Shown piece by piece: positions 8,697 to 16,378 of a stretch of DNA of 64,000 nucleotides. Source of the DNA: Stutzerimonas stutzeri (lineage in GTDB: Bacteria > Pseudomonadota > Gammaproteobacteria > Pseudomonadales > Pseudomonadaceae). Under the pieces are notes generated by a model. The model made no database searches and had not been told where the DNA came from. It saw only the letters and a list, made by a program, of their open reading frames with translations. Location: positions 3,602,660 to 3,666,659 of the forward strand of contig NZ_CP007441.1 of assembly GCF_000590475.1 (NCBI RefSeq), given 5' to 3'. Position numbers and translations under genes: made by a program. Every line of letters begins with the position of its first letter. Within the stretch, counting starts at the first letter, position 1.

Positions 8697-8726
8697 TTGA
8701 CGACTGAATGAGAATTGTTATTATTA
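8697..8726 (+). promoter_or_regulatory. PrrF promoter with overlapping Fur box
   Basis: A -35 element TTGACG (8697-8702) and a -10 TATTAT (8719-8724), spaced 16 bases, place transcription start near 8731. The segment AATGAGAATTGTTATTATT (8707-8725) resembles the 19-bp Fur consensus of GATAAT-type hexamers and covers the spacer and -10 box. This is the arrangement expected for repression by Fur-Fe(II) and induction on iron starvation. Confidence 0.85.
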
Positions 8727-8730
8727 GCAC

Positions 8731-8842
8731 CACTGGTCGCGAGATCAGTTGGTAAGCTGGAAGACCAGGCAGTCGGACTTTCAGGTTATCTCCTCATCAG
8801 GCTAATCACGGTTTTGACCCGGCTCTTGCCGGGTCTTTTTTT
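8731..8842 (+). ncRNA. prrF: PrrF iron-regulated small RNA
   Basis: The sequence matches the PrrF family: a 5' CTGGTCGCGAGATCAG hairpin start, the hallmark antisense core TTATCTCCTCATCAGGCTAA (8787-8806) followed by TCACGGTTTT, and a 3' Rho-independent terminator. PrrF represses mRNAs of non-essential iron-containing proteins (for example sodB, sdh, aconitase and the ant genes in P. aeruginosa) by base pairing with Hfq. About 112 nt here. P. aeruginosa has two tandem copies at the equivalent site; only one copy is present in this window. The 5' end is inferred from the promoter spacing. Confidence 0.93.
8816..8842 (+). terminator. PrrF Rho-independent terminator
   Basis: Perfect 8-bp stem GACCCGGC/GCCGGGTC with a four-base TCTT loop (8816-8835), followed by seven T residues (8836-8842). 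Confidence 0.95.
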
Positions 8843-8923
8843 GACCGCATAAAGGGCTAGCGGGTCAGGCCGTATAAAAACGCCGTGTGACCGAGCACAT
8901 CAGCTTTCCATTCCGCCTACGCG

Positions 8924-9820
8924 TTATTTGGGCAACGGCTGGGTCGTTTCGTGGAGCCCAGCGCAATAGTCTCTTTGCAGCCGGGCTGGAGTAAGCCAGA
9001 CGAAATCGGCTTGCTCCGCCTGCAGGGGCTCTTCCACTTCCGCAAGTATCAGCACACGGGTGATGCGGGTATCGCCCTGGTCTGCCAGATACAGGGGGAC
9101 CCCGAGGTCACGCCGCACGTGAAAAGCACCTGCCACTAATATCGCCGGCTTCGGCGCCGCATTCAGCCGCTCGGCCATTCGCCGGTCACGTTGCTGCTGC
9201 ACGGCAAGCATTGCGGGCAGTTGCGCCTCTGGCAGCAAGTTGCAGTGAGCACCGCGAATCTGCTTCAACAACTCGCTGCGTACATACTCCGCAGACGCGG
9301 CACCGGTTATCACCGGCACGCGACGATAGATGTCTCTGATCTCGGCACGATTGAGATTTGCCGAAAGCAATGGGTAGGGCTGTGCCAGCGCATACTCGAC
9401 CAGCGGCGCATACAGCCTCCAATCCCATCCCTGCTGCCACTCCAGCGCAGCCGGGAGATCCGCTGGCCATTCCCCGCGCTTGATCGAAGCCTGCGCGCCG
9501 TCCACCTTTTCCTGCTGATCGGGATTGAGCATCTCGAGGAGCAGGCTGCCCTGCTCTCGTCGCTGCGCCAGCGCCTCGAGAAGCCAACGCTCCAGAGCAT
9601 GATGGTCGGGATTGTCATGGCGTTCGCCCACCAGCACTTCGTCCGCGTCGGCCAGCTCGTTGATCAGTTGCTGAGCCGAAATCCTCGTCCTGTGACGAAG
9701 GTCGATGATCTGGCCAAGATCAGGATGATCCAGCCCCTCTGAACTTTGCCATTGTGGGAGTGGAGGCACCGTTTGACACGCAACAAGCAGGACCGCGGTG
9801 ACAAGTAGCAAACATCGCAT
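8924..9820 (-). CDS. phuW: ChaN/PhuW-family haem-binding lipoprotein
   Basis: A 298-residue lipoprotein of the ChaN (haem-binding uptake, Tiki-like) family. The signal MRCLLLVTAVLLVAC has a lipobox LVAC; the mature part has the family motif VLVGERHDNPDHH (about residue 70), a central helical domain, and a second conserved block KPAILVAGAFHVRRDLGVP. ChaN proteins bind haem at the outer membrane. I chose the ATG at 9820, which gives an intact signal; the open frame continues upstream to 10045, but that part is the degraded phuV gene read in the same frame. In P. aeruginosa this gene is the last of the phu haem operon; here the transporter genes before it are gone or broken, so its expression and function are uncertain. 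Confidence 0.88.
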   Translation of the reverse strand: MRCLLLVTAVLLVACQTVPPLPQWQSSEGLDHPDLGQIIDLRHRTRISAQQLINELADADEVLVGERHDNPDHHALERWLLEALAQRREQGSLLLEMLNPDQQEKVDGAQASIKRGEWPADLPAALEWQQGWDWRLYAPLVEYALAQPYPLLSANLNRAEIRDIYRRVPVITGAASAEYVRSELLKQIRGAHCNLLPEAQLPAMLAVQQQRDRRMAERLNAAPKPAILVAGAFHVRRDLGVPLYLADQGDTRITRVLILAEVEEPLQAEQADFVWLTPARLQRDYCAGLHETTQPLPK

Positions 9821-9826
9821 CGGCAA

Positions 9827-10373
9827 TTCCTCAGTGGGCAAGACCAGCGAATGTCCCCGGTCCAGGTATTGCTGAATCATTACATGAGGCCGAACACGCT
9901 TTTCAGCGGTTCGGCACAGGAGTACTTGCTCCGGCGTGCCGGTCAGGCGGGGACGGCCGTCAGCAAGCAATAGCAGGCGATCCCAATAGCGTGCCGCAAG
10001 ATTCAGATCATGAAGGCTCACCAGCATCACGCCGCCCTGATTCAAGAACTGCCGGACCGATCAAAAGATGCTGTGCTGATGCGAGGGATCGAGCATCGCC
10101 GCGGGCTCATCGAGATGCAATACTTGCTTGGCGCTGCCCGGCCACAACTGCACAAGTACCCGAGCCAGATACACGCGCTGCTGTTCGGCTCCCGATAGCG
10201 TCACTCAGCGCCCCAGCAAGATGCTTTTACCGGCTCCGTCGGGGCCTAGCACGCCGAGCACCTCACCCGGAGCCAGCGGTGTCACTGAGGCGCCGATGAA
10301 TGCGCTCAGTGACAACAGATGGGGCTCAAACAATAGCGGGACGCCGCTCCAATTCGCCGCCAATGATTGTTAA
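9827..10373 (-). pseudogene. phuV: Broken haem ABC transporter ATPase gene (phuV/hmuV remnant)
   Basis: Conceptual translation of the minus strand gives recognisable HmuV/PhuV pieces in one frame: GEVLGVLGPDGAGKSILLG (Walker A, about 10270-10211), then an in-frame TGA (10207-10205), then LSGAEQQRVYLARVLVQLWPG (ABC signature), LHLDEPAAMLDPSHQH (Walker B), a second TGA (10063-10061), then VSLHDLNLAARYWDRLLLL (H-loop) and a C-terminal tail. The Walker A and signature lie only a few codons apart, whereas a real ATPase has roughly 80-100 residues between them including the Q-loop, so a large internal deletion has occurred in addition to the two stops. No functional protein can result. The neighbouring permease, periplasmic and receptor genes are absent. 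Confidence 0.9.
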
Positions 10374-10553
10374 GTCAGCGCCCAGTACGGCTGTGCTGGA
10401 AAACACCGATCAAGCCAGCGTGCTCATGGAAATGCCACCAGCCGATGTTCGATGCAACGAAAAAGCCCGCCAACCGGTCCGCCAGCGATATCAGCCCATG
10501 CCCTACGCCAAAAAGGAAACCTCGGCGATAATCCGCTCGATCAAGGGGGGAAT
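10374..10553. other. Short region between phuV remnant and Rieske gene
   Basis: No intact gene is visible. The minus strand has an open stretch of about 58 codons (10554 to about 10384) without a usable start codon, containing a hydrophobic segment with LADRLAGFFVA, weakly reminiscent of heavy-metal P-type ATPases; this may be a gene relic or chance. The plus strand ends with AAGGGGGG, the ribosome binding site of the next gene. Confidence 0.4.
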
Positions 10554-10877
10554 ATGATTCGATTATGTGCCATGAGCGATGTTGCGGAAGGCCAGAGCAA
10601 GGGCATCGAAATAAAGGGCCAGCGCCTGCTCGCCGTACGCAAGGAGGGCACCTTGTATCTCTACGAGAATCGTTGCCCGCACCGCGGCATTCCTCTGGAA
10701 TGGCTTCCGGATCAGTTTCTGGACAGCAGCGGGAGCCTGATCCAATGCGCCACTCACGGCGCGCTGTTTCTCATCGATAGCGGCGAATGTGTGGCCGGCC
10801 CCTGCGCCGGGCAAGCCCTGAGAGCGCTGCCGAGCGTTGAACGCGACGGCATTATCTGGTTGCAAAACGCGGACTAG
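10554..10877 (+). CDS. Small Rieske [2Fe-2S] protein
   Basis: A 107-residue ferredoxin-like Rieske protein. The cluster ligands are present as CPHRG (Cys41, His43) and CATHG (Cys65, His68), separated by a normal spacing. It has no membrane anchor or signal peptide, so it is cytosolic and resembles the small ferredoxin components of oxygenases or NirD-type proteins; the electron partner is not encoded nearby. The ATG at 10554 follows a strong AAGGGGGG purine stretch; an upstream frame extension to 10452 adds non-homologous sequence. The stop lies about 70 bases before dsbD. Confidence 0.88.
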   Translation: MIRLCAMSDVAEGQSKGIEIKGQRLLAVRKEGTLYLYENRCPHRGIPLEWLPDQFLDSSGSLIQCATHGALFLIDSGECVAGPCAGQALRALPSVERDGIIWLQNAD

Positions 10878-10948
10878 TGCGACGTTGCGCCCGAGCGACG
10901 ATCCGCCGCGTTGGGTATCATGACGCCACTGCTATATGTGAGATGACC

Positions 10949-12730
10949 ATGCGCCGTTTGCTGAGTCTGCTGATCCTGCTCTTCGCCCTTCCTGCCACCG
11001 CGGGCCTGTTCGATAGTCGTCCCAGCTCCACTCTGGGCGGACTGAACAACAGTGCAGACTTTCTTCCAGTACGCGAGGCCTTCCGCCTGAGCCTGGTGGA
11101 AGCAACGCCTGAGCAGGTCAAGCTTCGCTTCGTCTCCGCGGAGGGCTATTACCTTTACCGGCACCGCTTTCAATTCAAAACCAATGAGGCCAGCGTAACC
11201 ATCGGAGAGGCGAAGCTACCAGCAGGGGAGCGGAAGACAGACGACTATTTTGGCGAAGTCGAGGTCTTCTACGGCGTGCTCGATGTCGAGCTGCCGGTGC
11301 AGAACCCCAACGATCTTCCCTTTACGCTACAGGTCACCTACCAGGGTTGCGCCGACAAGGGCCTCTGCTACCCACCGGAGACGGAGTCACTTGAGATAGG
11401 CGACACGTCCGCATCGAACACCGCACTCGTCGATTCCAACAGCTCGACCGATCACGCTGCCGAATTGTCCTGGCGCTCGGTCGCGCTGTTTTTTCTCGCC
11501 GGGCTGGGCCTGACGTTCACCCCTTGCGTGTTACCGATGCTGCCAATTCTGTCCGGCGTGGTCCTGCGGGGACAGACCGGGGGTGCGCGTAGCTTCTTGT
11601 TGTCGCTGGCTTACGTACTGCCGATGGCAGGCGGCTTCGCACTCTTGGGCGCGTTGATGGGCGTGTTCGGTGCCGAGCTGAATTTGCAGGCACGCTTGCA
11701 ATCACCTTGGATTCTCGTCCCATTCGCGCTTTTCTTCGTTGCGTTTGCCTTGGCCATGTTCGGCCTGTTCGAATTGCGCTTGCCTCAGCTACTGACCCGC
11801 CGCCTCGATCGCCTCGCGGGCAATGCAAAAGGCGGTTCGCTCATCGGTGCCGCGCTGCTGGGTGCCGTGTCCAGCTTGCTGGTCTCGCCGTGCGTCTCCG
11901 CACCTCTAGCAGGCGCGCTGCTGTACATCAGTGCCAGCGGCGACGCCCTGGGGGGCGGCTTGAAGCTGTTCGCCCTCGGGCTCGGCATGGGCGCGCCACT
12001 GATCCTGTTTGCGACTGGCGGCGGTGCATTGCTACCAAAGAGTGGTCCATGGATGGTCTCAGTGCGAAACACCTTTGGCGTACTGCTGCTGGCGGTTGCG
12101 GTGTGGATGCTCGAGCGGGTTTTGCCGGGCCCCATGTCTCTGGCTCTGTGGGGCTTGCTGGCAGCCGGTACAGCAGTGTTTCTCGGTACGCTGGAATTCT
12201 CCGCAAAGACGCCGTGGCAAAAACTTGCTCAGCTGCTAGGCCTGGCGTTACTGGTCTATGCACTGGCCGCCTGGGTCGGCGCGTTGCAAGGCGGCTCCGA
12301 CCCTCTGCGTCCGCTGCCACGCACGCCTTCGATTGTCGATGGCAGCGTGACCCGCGCGACCGAAGGCTGGCACACCGTCTCCACGCCTGCTGAGCTCGAC
12401 TTCCAGCTCGACGCGGCGCGTGCAGCCGGCCAACCGTTGATGCTCGACTGGTACGCCGATTGGTGTATCAGCTGCAAAGTGATCGAGCGTGAGGTATTCG
12501 CCGATCCGCAGATCGTTCCCCGCCTGGCCGACTACCGCCTGATTCGCTTCGATATCACCGACAGCAATCCGGAACAGCGCGCGCTACTCGACCGCTACAA
12601 ACTTTTCGGCCCCCCTGCAATCCTGTTCTTCGGTCGTGACGGAACGGAACTGGCTGAAGTACGTGTCGTCGGCGAAATCGACGCAAGGCAGTTCGCTGAA
12701 CGGTTGAATCGCGCCGAGACACTTCTCTAG
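10949..12730 (+). CDS. dsbD: Thiol:disulfide interchange protein DsbD
   Basis: Inner-membrane protein that carries electrons from cytoplasmic thioredoxin to periplasmic DsbC/DsbG and cytochrome c maturation proteins. It has a signal peptide, an N-terminal immunoglobulin-like domain with the cysteine pair in GCADKGLCYPP, a central transmembrane domain with the paired cysteines in FTPCVLPMLP and VSPCVSAP, and a C-terminal thioredoxin domain with the CISC active site in YADWCISCK. All six redox cysteines are present. About 593 residues, normal for the family. I chose ATG 10949 (GTGAG at 10938-10942 upstream); ATG 10943 is two codons earlier and possible. In P. aeruginosa the corresponding gene (dipZ) likewise precedes aroQ and accBC. 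Confidence 0.95.
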   Translation: MRRLLSLLILLFALPATAGLFDSRPSSTLGGLNNSADFLPVREAFRLSLVEATPEQVKLRFVSAEGYYLYRHRFQFKTNEASVTIGEAKLPAGERKTDDYFGEVEVFYGVLDVELPVQNPNDLPFTLQVTYQGCADKGLCYPPETESLEIGDTSASNTALVDSNSSTDHAAELSWRSVALFFLAGLGLTFTPCVLPMLPILSGVVLRGQTGGARSFLLSLAYVLPMAGGFALLGALMGVFGAELNLQARLQSPWILVPFALFFVAFALAMFGLFELRLPQLLTRRLDRLAGNAKGGSLIGAALLGAVSSLLVSPCVSAPLAGALLYISASGDALGGGLKLFALGLGMGAPLILFATGGGALLPKSGPWMVSVRNTFGVLLLAVAVWMLERVLPGPMSLALWGLLAAGTAVFLGTLEFSAKTPWQKLAQLLGLALLVYALAAWVGALQGGSDPLRPLPRTPSIVDGSVTRATEGWHTVSTPAELDFQLDAARAAGQPLMLDWYADWCISCKVIEREVFADPQIVPRLADYRLIRFDITDSNPEQRALLDRYKLFGPPAILFFGRDGTELAEVRVVGEIDARQFAERLNRAETLL

Positions 12731-12884
12731 CAAGGGATCCTTGCGGCAATCTCCAGCCATAATGTCGGCATTTACGCCGATCAAGACATGACTGGACAGT
12801 CAGCCCCCGCTTCGTGCATAGTTTTTCCCTTCACCCATCTGCGGCCGCCGGGGCGCGGATCGGACAGAACAACAAGGAATACTC

Positions 12885-13328
12885 ATGGCAACGTTTCTGG
12901 TCCTCCACGGCCCGAATCTGAATATGCTCGGCACTCGCGAACCCGGCGTCTATGGCGCAGTCACGCTGGCGCAGATCAACCAGGATCTGGAACAGCGGGC
13001 CCGCGATGCTGGCCATCACCTATTGCATCTGCAGTCCAATGCCGAGTACGAGCTCATCGAGCGTATCCATGCCGCACGCAGCGAAGGTGTGGACTTCATA
13101 CTGTTCAATCCCGCCGCTTTTACGCATACCAGCGTCGCGTTACGTGACGCGCTGCTGGCGGTGAGCATCCCATTCATCGAAGTGCACCTTTCAAACGTGC
13201 ACAAGCGTGAACCTTTCCGCCATCACTCCTACTTTTCGGACGTCGCGGTAGGGGTGATCTGCGGTCTTGGCGCCAGCGGCTACCGCCTGGCATTGGAGGC
13301 CGCCCTGGAACAACTCGCTGCTTCCTGA
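12885..13328 (+). CDS. aroQ: Type II 3-dehydroquinate dehydratase
   Basis: A 147-residue dodecameric enzyme that dehydrates 3-dehydroquinate to 3-dehydroshikimate in the shikimate pathway. The family start VLHGPNLNMLGTREPGVYG holds the catalytic Tyr (lid loop), followed by LQSNAEYELIERIH with the Asn/Glu region, NPAAFTHTSVALRDAL, and the C-terminal VHLSNVHKREPFRHHSYF with the active-site His. Length and motifs are normal. AAGGA lies nine bases before the ATG. It stands about 80 bases upstream of accB and probably shares its promoter, a well known arrangement in pseudomonads. Confidence 0.97.
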   Translation: MATFLVLHGPNLNMLGTREPGVYGAVTLAQINQDLEQRARDAGHHLLHLQSNAEYELIERIHAARSEGVDFILFNPAAFTHTSVALRDALLAVSIPFIEVHLSNVHKREPFRHHSYFSDVAVGVICGLGASGYRLALEAALEQLAAS

Positions 13329-13408
13329 CAGGACCGCGCGCGACACGCGCCCGGCCTCGAAGAAGCGAGCAGCAATGCCCTTTGAACTTACTTGGGAGTC
13401 AACGCTTC

Positions 13409-13867
13409 ATGGATATTCGCAAAGTCAAGAAACTGATCGAGCTGCTGGAAGAGTCCGGTATCGATGAGCTGGAAATTCACGAGGGCGAAGAATCTGTCCG
13501 CATCAGCCGCCACAGCAAGCAAGTGGCGATGCAGCAGCCCTATTACGCTCAGGCACCGATGGCCGCCCCCGCCGCCGCTCCGGCCGCAGCCCCAGCAGCC
13601 GCCGACGTGGCACCGGCGCAGCCTAAGCTCAACGGCACCGTGGTTCGCTCGCCGATGGTCGGCACCTTCTACCGCGCCTCCTCGCCGGAGTCGGCCAACT
13701 TTGTTGAAGTGGGCCAGAGCGTCAAGAAGGGCGACATCCTCTGCATTGTCGAAGCCATGAAGATGATGAACCACATCGAGGCCGAAACCAGCGGCACCAT
13801 CGAATCCATCCTGGTGGAGAATGGGCAGCCGGTCGAATACGACCAGCCGCTGTTCACCATCGTTTGA
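13409..13867 (+). CDS. accB: Biotin carboxyl carrier protein of acetyl-CoA carboxylase
   Basis: A 152-residue carrier whose biotinylated lysine shuttles carboxyl groups between biotin carboxylase and carboxyltransferase in the first step of fatty-acid synthesis. The N-terminal dimerising region (DIRKVKKLIELLEES) is followed by an Ala/Pro-rich linker (about residues 50-70) and the biotinyl domain with the biotinylation motif VEAMKMMN, where the first Lys is modified. The ATG at 13409 gives the family-typical MDIRKVKKLI start. The gene ends 17 bases before accC and the two are surely one operon. Confidence 0.97.
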   Translation: MDIRKVKKLIELLEESGIDELEIHEGEESVRISRHSKQVAMQQPYYAQAPMAAPAAAPAAAPAAADVAPAQPKLNGTVVRSPMVGTFYRASSPESANFVEVGQSVKKGDILCIVEAMKMMNHIEAETSGTIESILVENGQPVEYDQPLFTIV

Positions 13868-13884
13868 ACCGCGGAGAACCAGCG

Positions 13885-15234
13885 ATGTTGGAAAAAGTAC
13901 TGATCGCCAACCGCGGTGAAATCGCCCTGCGGATTTTGCGAGCCTGCAAGGAGCTGGGAATCAAGACTGTCGCGGTGCACTCCACCGCCGATCGCGAGCT
14001 GATGCACCTGGCCCTGGCGGATGAGTCCGTTTGCATCGGCCCGGCCATTGCGACCAATTCCTATCTGCACATTCCAGCGATCATTGCCGCGGCGGAAGTG
14101 ACCGGCGCGACGGCAATCCATCCAGGCTATGGCTTCCTCGCTGAGAACGCCGACTTCGCCGAACAAGTGGAAAATTCCGGCTTTGCCTTCGTCGGACCGA
14201 AAGCCGAAACCATTCGCCTGATGGGCGACAAGGTTTCAGCCAAGAACGCCATGATCAAAGCAGGCGTGCCCGTGGTGCCCGGCTCCGACGGCCCGCTGCC
14301 GGAAGACGAGCAAACAGCACTGGCCATCGCCCGTGAGGTGGGTTATCCGGTCATTATCAAAGCAGCCGGAGGCGGCGGCGGGCGCGGCATGCGCGTGGTC
14401 TACGAAGAAGAAGAACTGATTAAGTCGGCTAAGCTGACCCGCACTGAGGCGGGCGCAGCGTTCGGCAATCCAATGGTCTATTTGGAGAAATTCCTTGGCA
14501 ATCCACGTCACGTGGAAGTCCAAGTACTCTCCGACGGCCAAGGTAACGCCATTCACCTGGGCGACCGTGACTGTTCGCTTCAGCGTCGCCATCAGAAGGT
14601 CCTGGAGGAGGCACCAGCCCCTTATATCGACGAAAACGCCCGCGCCGAAGTGCTCAAGCGTTGTACCGATGCGTGCGTCGAGATCGGTTATCGCGGAGCT
14701 GGCACCTTCGAATTTCTCTATGAGGATGGCCGGTTTTACTTCATCGAGATGAACACTCGAGTGCAGGTCGAACACCCGGTAACCGAAATGGTCACTGGCG
14801 TGGACATCGTCAAGGAAATGCTCAGCATTGCCGCCGGCAACAAGCTGTCCATCAAGCAGGAAGACGTTGTCATTCGCGGTCATTCGCTGGAATGCCGAAT
14901 CAACGCTGAAGATCCGTCGAACTTCCTGCCAAGCCCGGGCAAGGTCAAGCACTTCCACGCACCAGGCGGCAATGGTGTGCGAGTCGACTCGCATCTGTAC
15001 AGCGGCTATTCGGTACCACCGAACTACGACTCGCTGATTGGCAAGTTGATCACCTACGGCGCCACGCGTGAAGAAGCCATGGTGCGCATGCGCAATGCGC
15101 TGGACGAAATTGTCGTCGATGGCATCAAGACCAATATCCCACTGCATCGGGATCTGGTTCGCGACGAGGGTTTCTGCAAGGGCGGCGTGAACATCCACTA
15201 CCTGGAGAAGAAGCTAGGTATGGACAAGCACTGA
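13885..15234 (+). CDS. accC: Biotin carboxylase of acetyl-CoA carboxylase
   Basis: A 449-residue ATP-grasp enzyme that carboxylates the biotin on AccB using bicarbonate and ATP. Motifs include the N-terminal LIANRGEIALRILRA, the glycine-rich ATP loop GGGGRGMRVV, HVEVQVLSDG, EMNTRVQVEHPVTE with catalytic Glu/Arg residues, and the C-terminal domain start HSLECRINAEDP. The ATG at 13885 follows GGAGAACCAGCG and yields the canonical MLEKVLIANRGE; a TTG at 13864 would add seven unrelated residues. A strong terminator follows at 15251-15276. Confidence 0.98.
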   Translation: MLEKVLIANRGEIALRILRACKELGIKTVAVHSTADRELMHLALADESVCIGPAIATNSYLHIPAIIAAAEVTGATAIHPGYGFLAENADFAEQVENSGFAFVGPKAETIRLMGDKVSAKNAMIKAGVPVVPGSDGPLPEDEQTALAIAREVGYPVIIKAAGGGGGRGMRVVYEEEELIKSAKLTRTEAGAAFGNPMVYLEKFLGNPRHVEVQVLSDGQGNAIHLGDRDCSLQRRHQKVLEEAPAPYIDENARAEVLKRCTDACVEIGYRGAGTFEFLYEDGRFYFIEMNTRVQVEHPVTEMVTGVDIVKEMLSIAAGNKLSIKQEDVVIRGHSLECRINAEDPSNFLPSPGKVKHFHAPGGNGVRVDSHLYSGYSVPPNYDSLIGKLITYGATREEAMVRMRNALDEIVVDGIKTNIPLHRDLVRDEGFCKGGVNIHYLEKKLGMDKH

Positions 15235-15250
15235 TCCAGTGCTGAACTGA

Positions 15251-15276
15251 CAAAGGCCGCCAATGGCGGCCTTTGT
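15251..15276 (+). terminator. Terminator after accC
   Basis: Perfect inverted repeat CAAAGGCCGCC / GGCGGCCTTTG with a four-base AATG loop, followed by TCGTTTCT. The T-run is short, but position right after the accBC operon supports termination. Confidence 0.75.
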
Positions 15277-15381
15277 CGTTTCTGACGCGCCGCAAATGTT
15301 GGAAGCCGGTGCTGCAGCGCAGTAAGCTTGCCCACTTTTCGGACCGCCAGCGCCCGCGGTCGCCTACTCCATGAGGCCTTC

Positions 15382-16263
15382 ATGTCCTGGTTACAACTTC
15401 GTCTCGCCATTGCCCCAGAACAGGCACAAGCCCTTGAAGACGCGCTGCTGGGCGTCGGCGCGGTATCGGTAACCTTCATGGACGCCGAAGACCAGCCGAT
15501 ATTCGAGCCCGATCTCGGCACCACGCCGCTGTGGTCACACACGCACCTGCTGGCTTTGTTCGAAGGAGATGTGGACGAAATCAACCTGCTCGCCCATCTG
15601 CAACTCCTGATCGGCGGTGACTTACCCACATATCAGCTGGAGCACATCGAGGACCAAGACTGGGAGCGCAGCTGGATGGACAACTTCCAGCCGATGCGTT
15701 TTGGCCGCCGCCTGTGGATCGTGCCCAGCTGGCACGCCGCACCCGAGCCGAACGCGGTGAACCTGCTGCTCGATCCCGGTCTTGCCTTCGGCACCGGCAC
15801 CCACCCCACCACTGCGCTGTGCCTGGAGTGGCTGGATGCACAATCGCTGGAGGGCATGCAAGTGCTGGATTTTGGCTGCGGCTCGGGCATTCTTGCCATC
15901 GCCGCGCTGCTCCTGGGCGCCAAGCAGGCGGTGGGTACCGACATCGACGTGCAGGCCATCGAGGCATCGCGCGACAACGCCGGGCGTAACGGTATCGATC
16001 CAGCACGCTTCCCGCTATATCTACCCGAGCAGTTACCGGAGGGCCAGGCCGACGTGGTTGTCGCCAATATCCTCGCTGGCCCCTTGGTGGCATTGGCGCC
16101 ACGGATCATCGAACGGGTCAAACCTGGCGGCCGTCTAGCCCTGTCCGGGGTTCTGGGCGAACAGGCCGAAGAGGTTCGGAGCGCCTACGCGGACCAATTC
16201 GATCTTGACCCGACCGCAGAGAAAGACGGCTGGGTACGCATTAGCGGCATCCGCCGGCCCTGA
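15382..16263 (+). CDS. prmA: Ribosomal protein L11 methyltransferase
   Basis: A 293-residue SAM-dependent enzyme that trimethylates ribosomal protein L11 at several positions. The N-terminal L11-recognition domain (WLQLRLAIAPEQA...) is joined to a Rossmann methyltransferase domain with motif I LDFGCGSGILAIAALLLGA and the post-motif VVANILAGPL (the NxxxxPL-type substrate motif), with the pre-motif LAFGTGTHPTTALCLEWL typical of PrmA. The ATG at 15382 gives the family-typical MSWLQLRL start. It follows the accBC terminator and likely has its own promoter. Confidence 0.96.
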   Translation: MSWLQLRLAIAPEQAQALEDALLGVGAVSVTFMDAEDQPIFEPDLGTTPLWSHTHLLALFEGDVDEINLLAHLQLLIGGDLPTYQLEHIEDQDWERSWMDNFQPMRFGRRLWIVPSWHAAPEPNAVNLLLDPGLAFGTGTHPTTALCLEWLDAQSLEGMQVLDFGCGSGILAIAALLLGAKQAVGTDIDVQAIEASRDNAGRNGIDPARFPLYLPEQLPEGQADVVVANILAGPLVALAPRIIERVKPGGRLALSGVLGEQAEEVRSAYADQFDLDPTAEKDGWVRISGIRRP

Positions 16264-16378
16264 GCCAAGCAGATAGCGCGCTTGTAATACCGCGTTATCT
16301 CGATATCCGCCGCAAGTCGCCACTGCCGCTCATCGCTGCGCATGCGCTAGACTACGGGCATTTCCGCCGGACCAACGC

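Noticed and set aside
14236..15198. 320-codon minus-strand frame opposite accC
   Set aside because: Shadow of accC, no motif.
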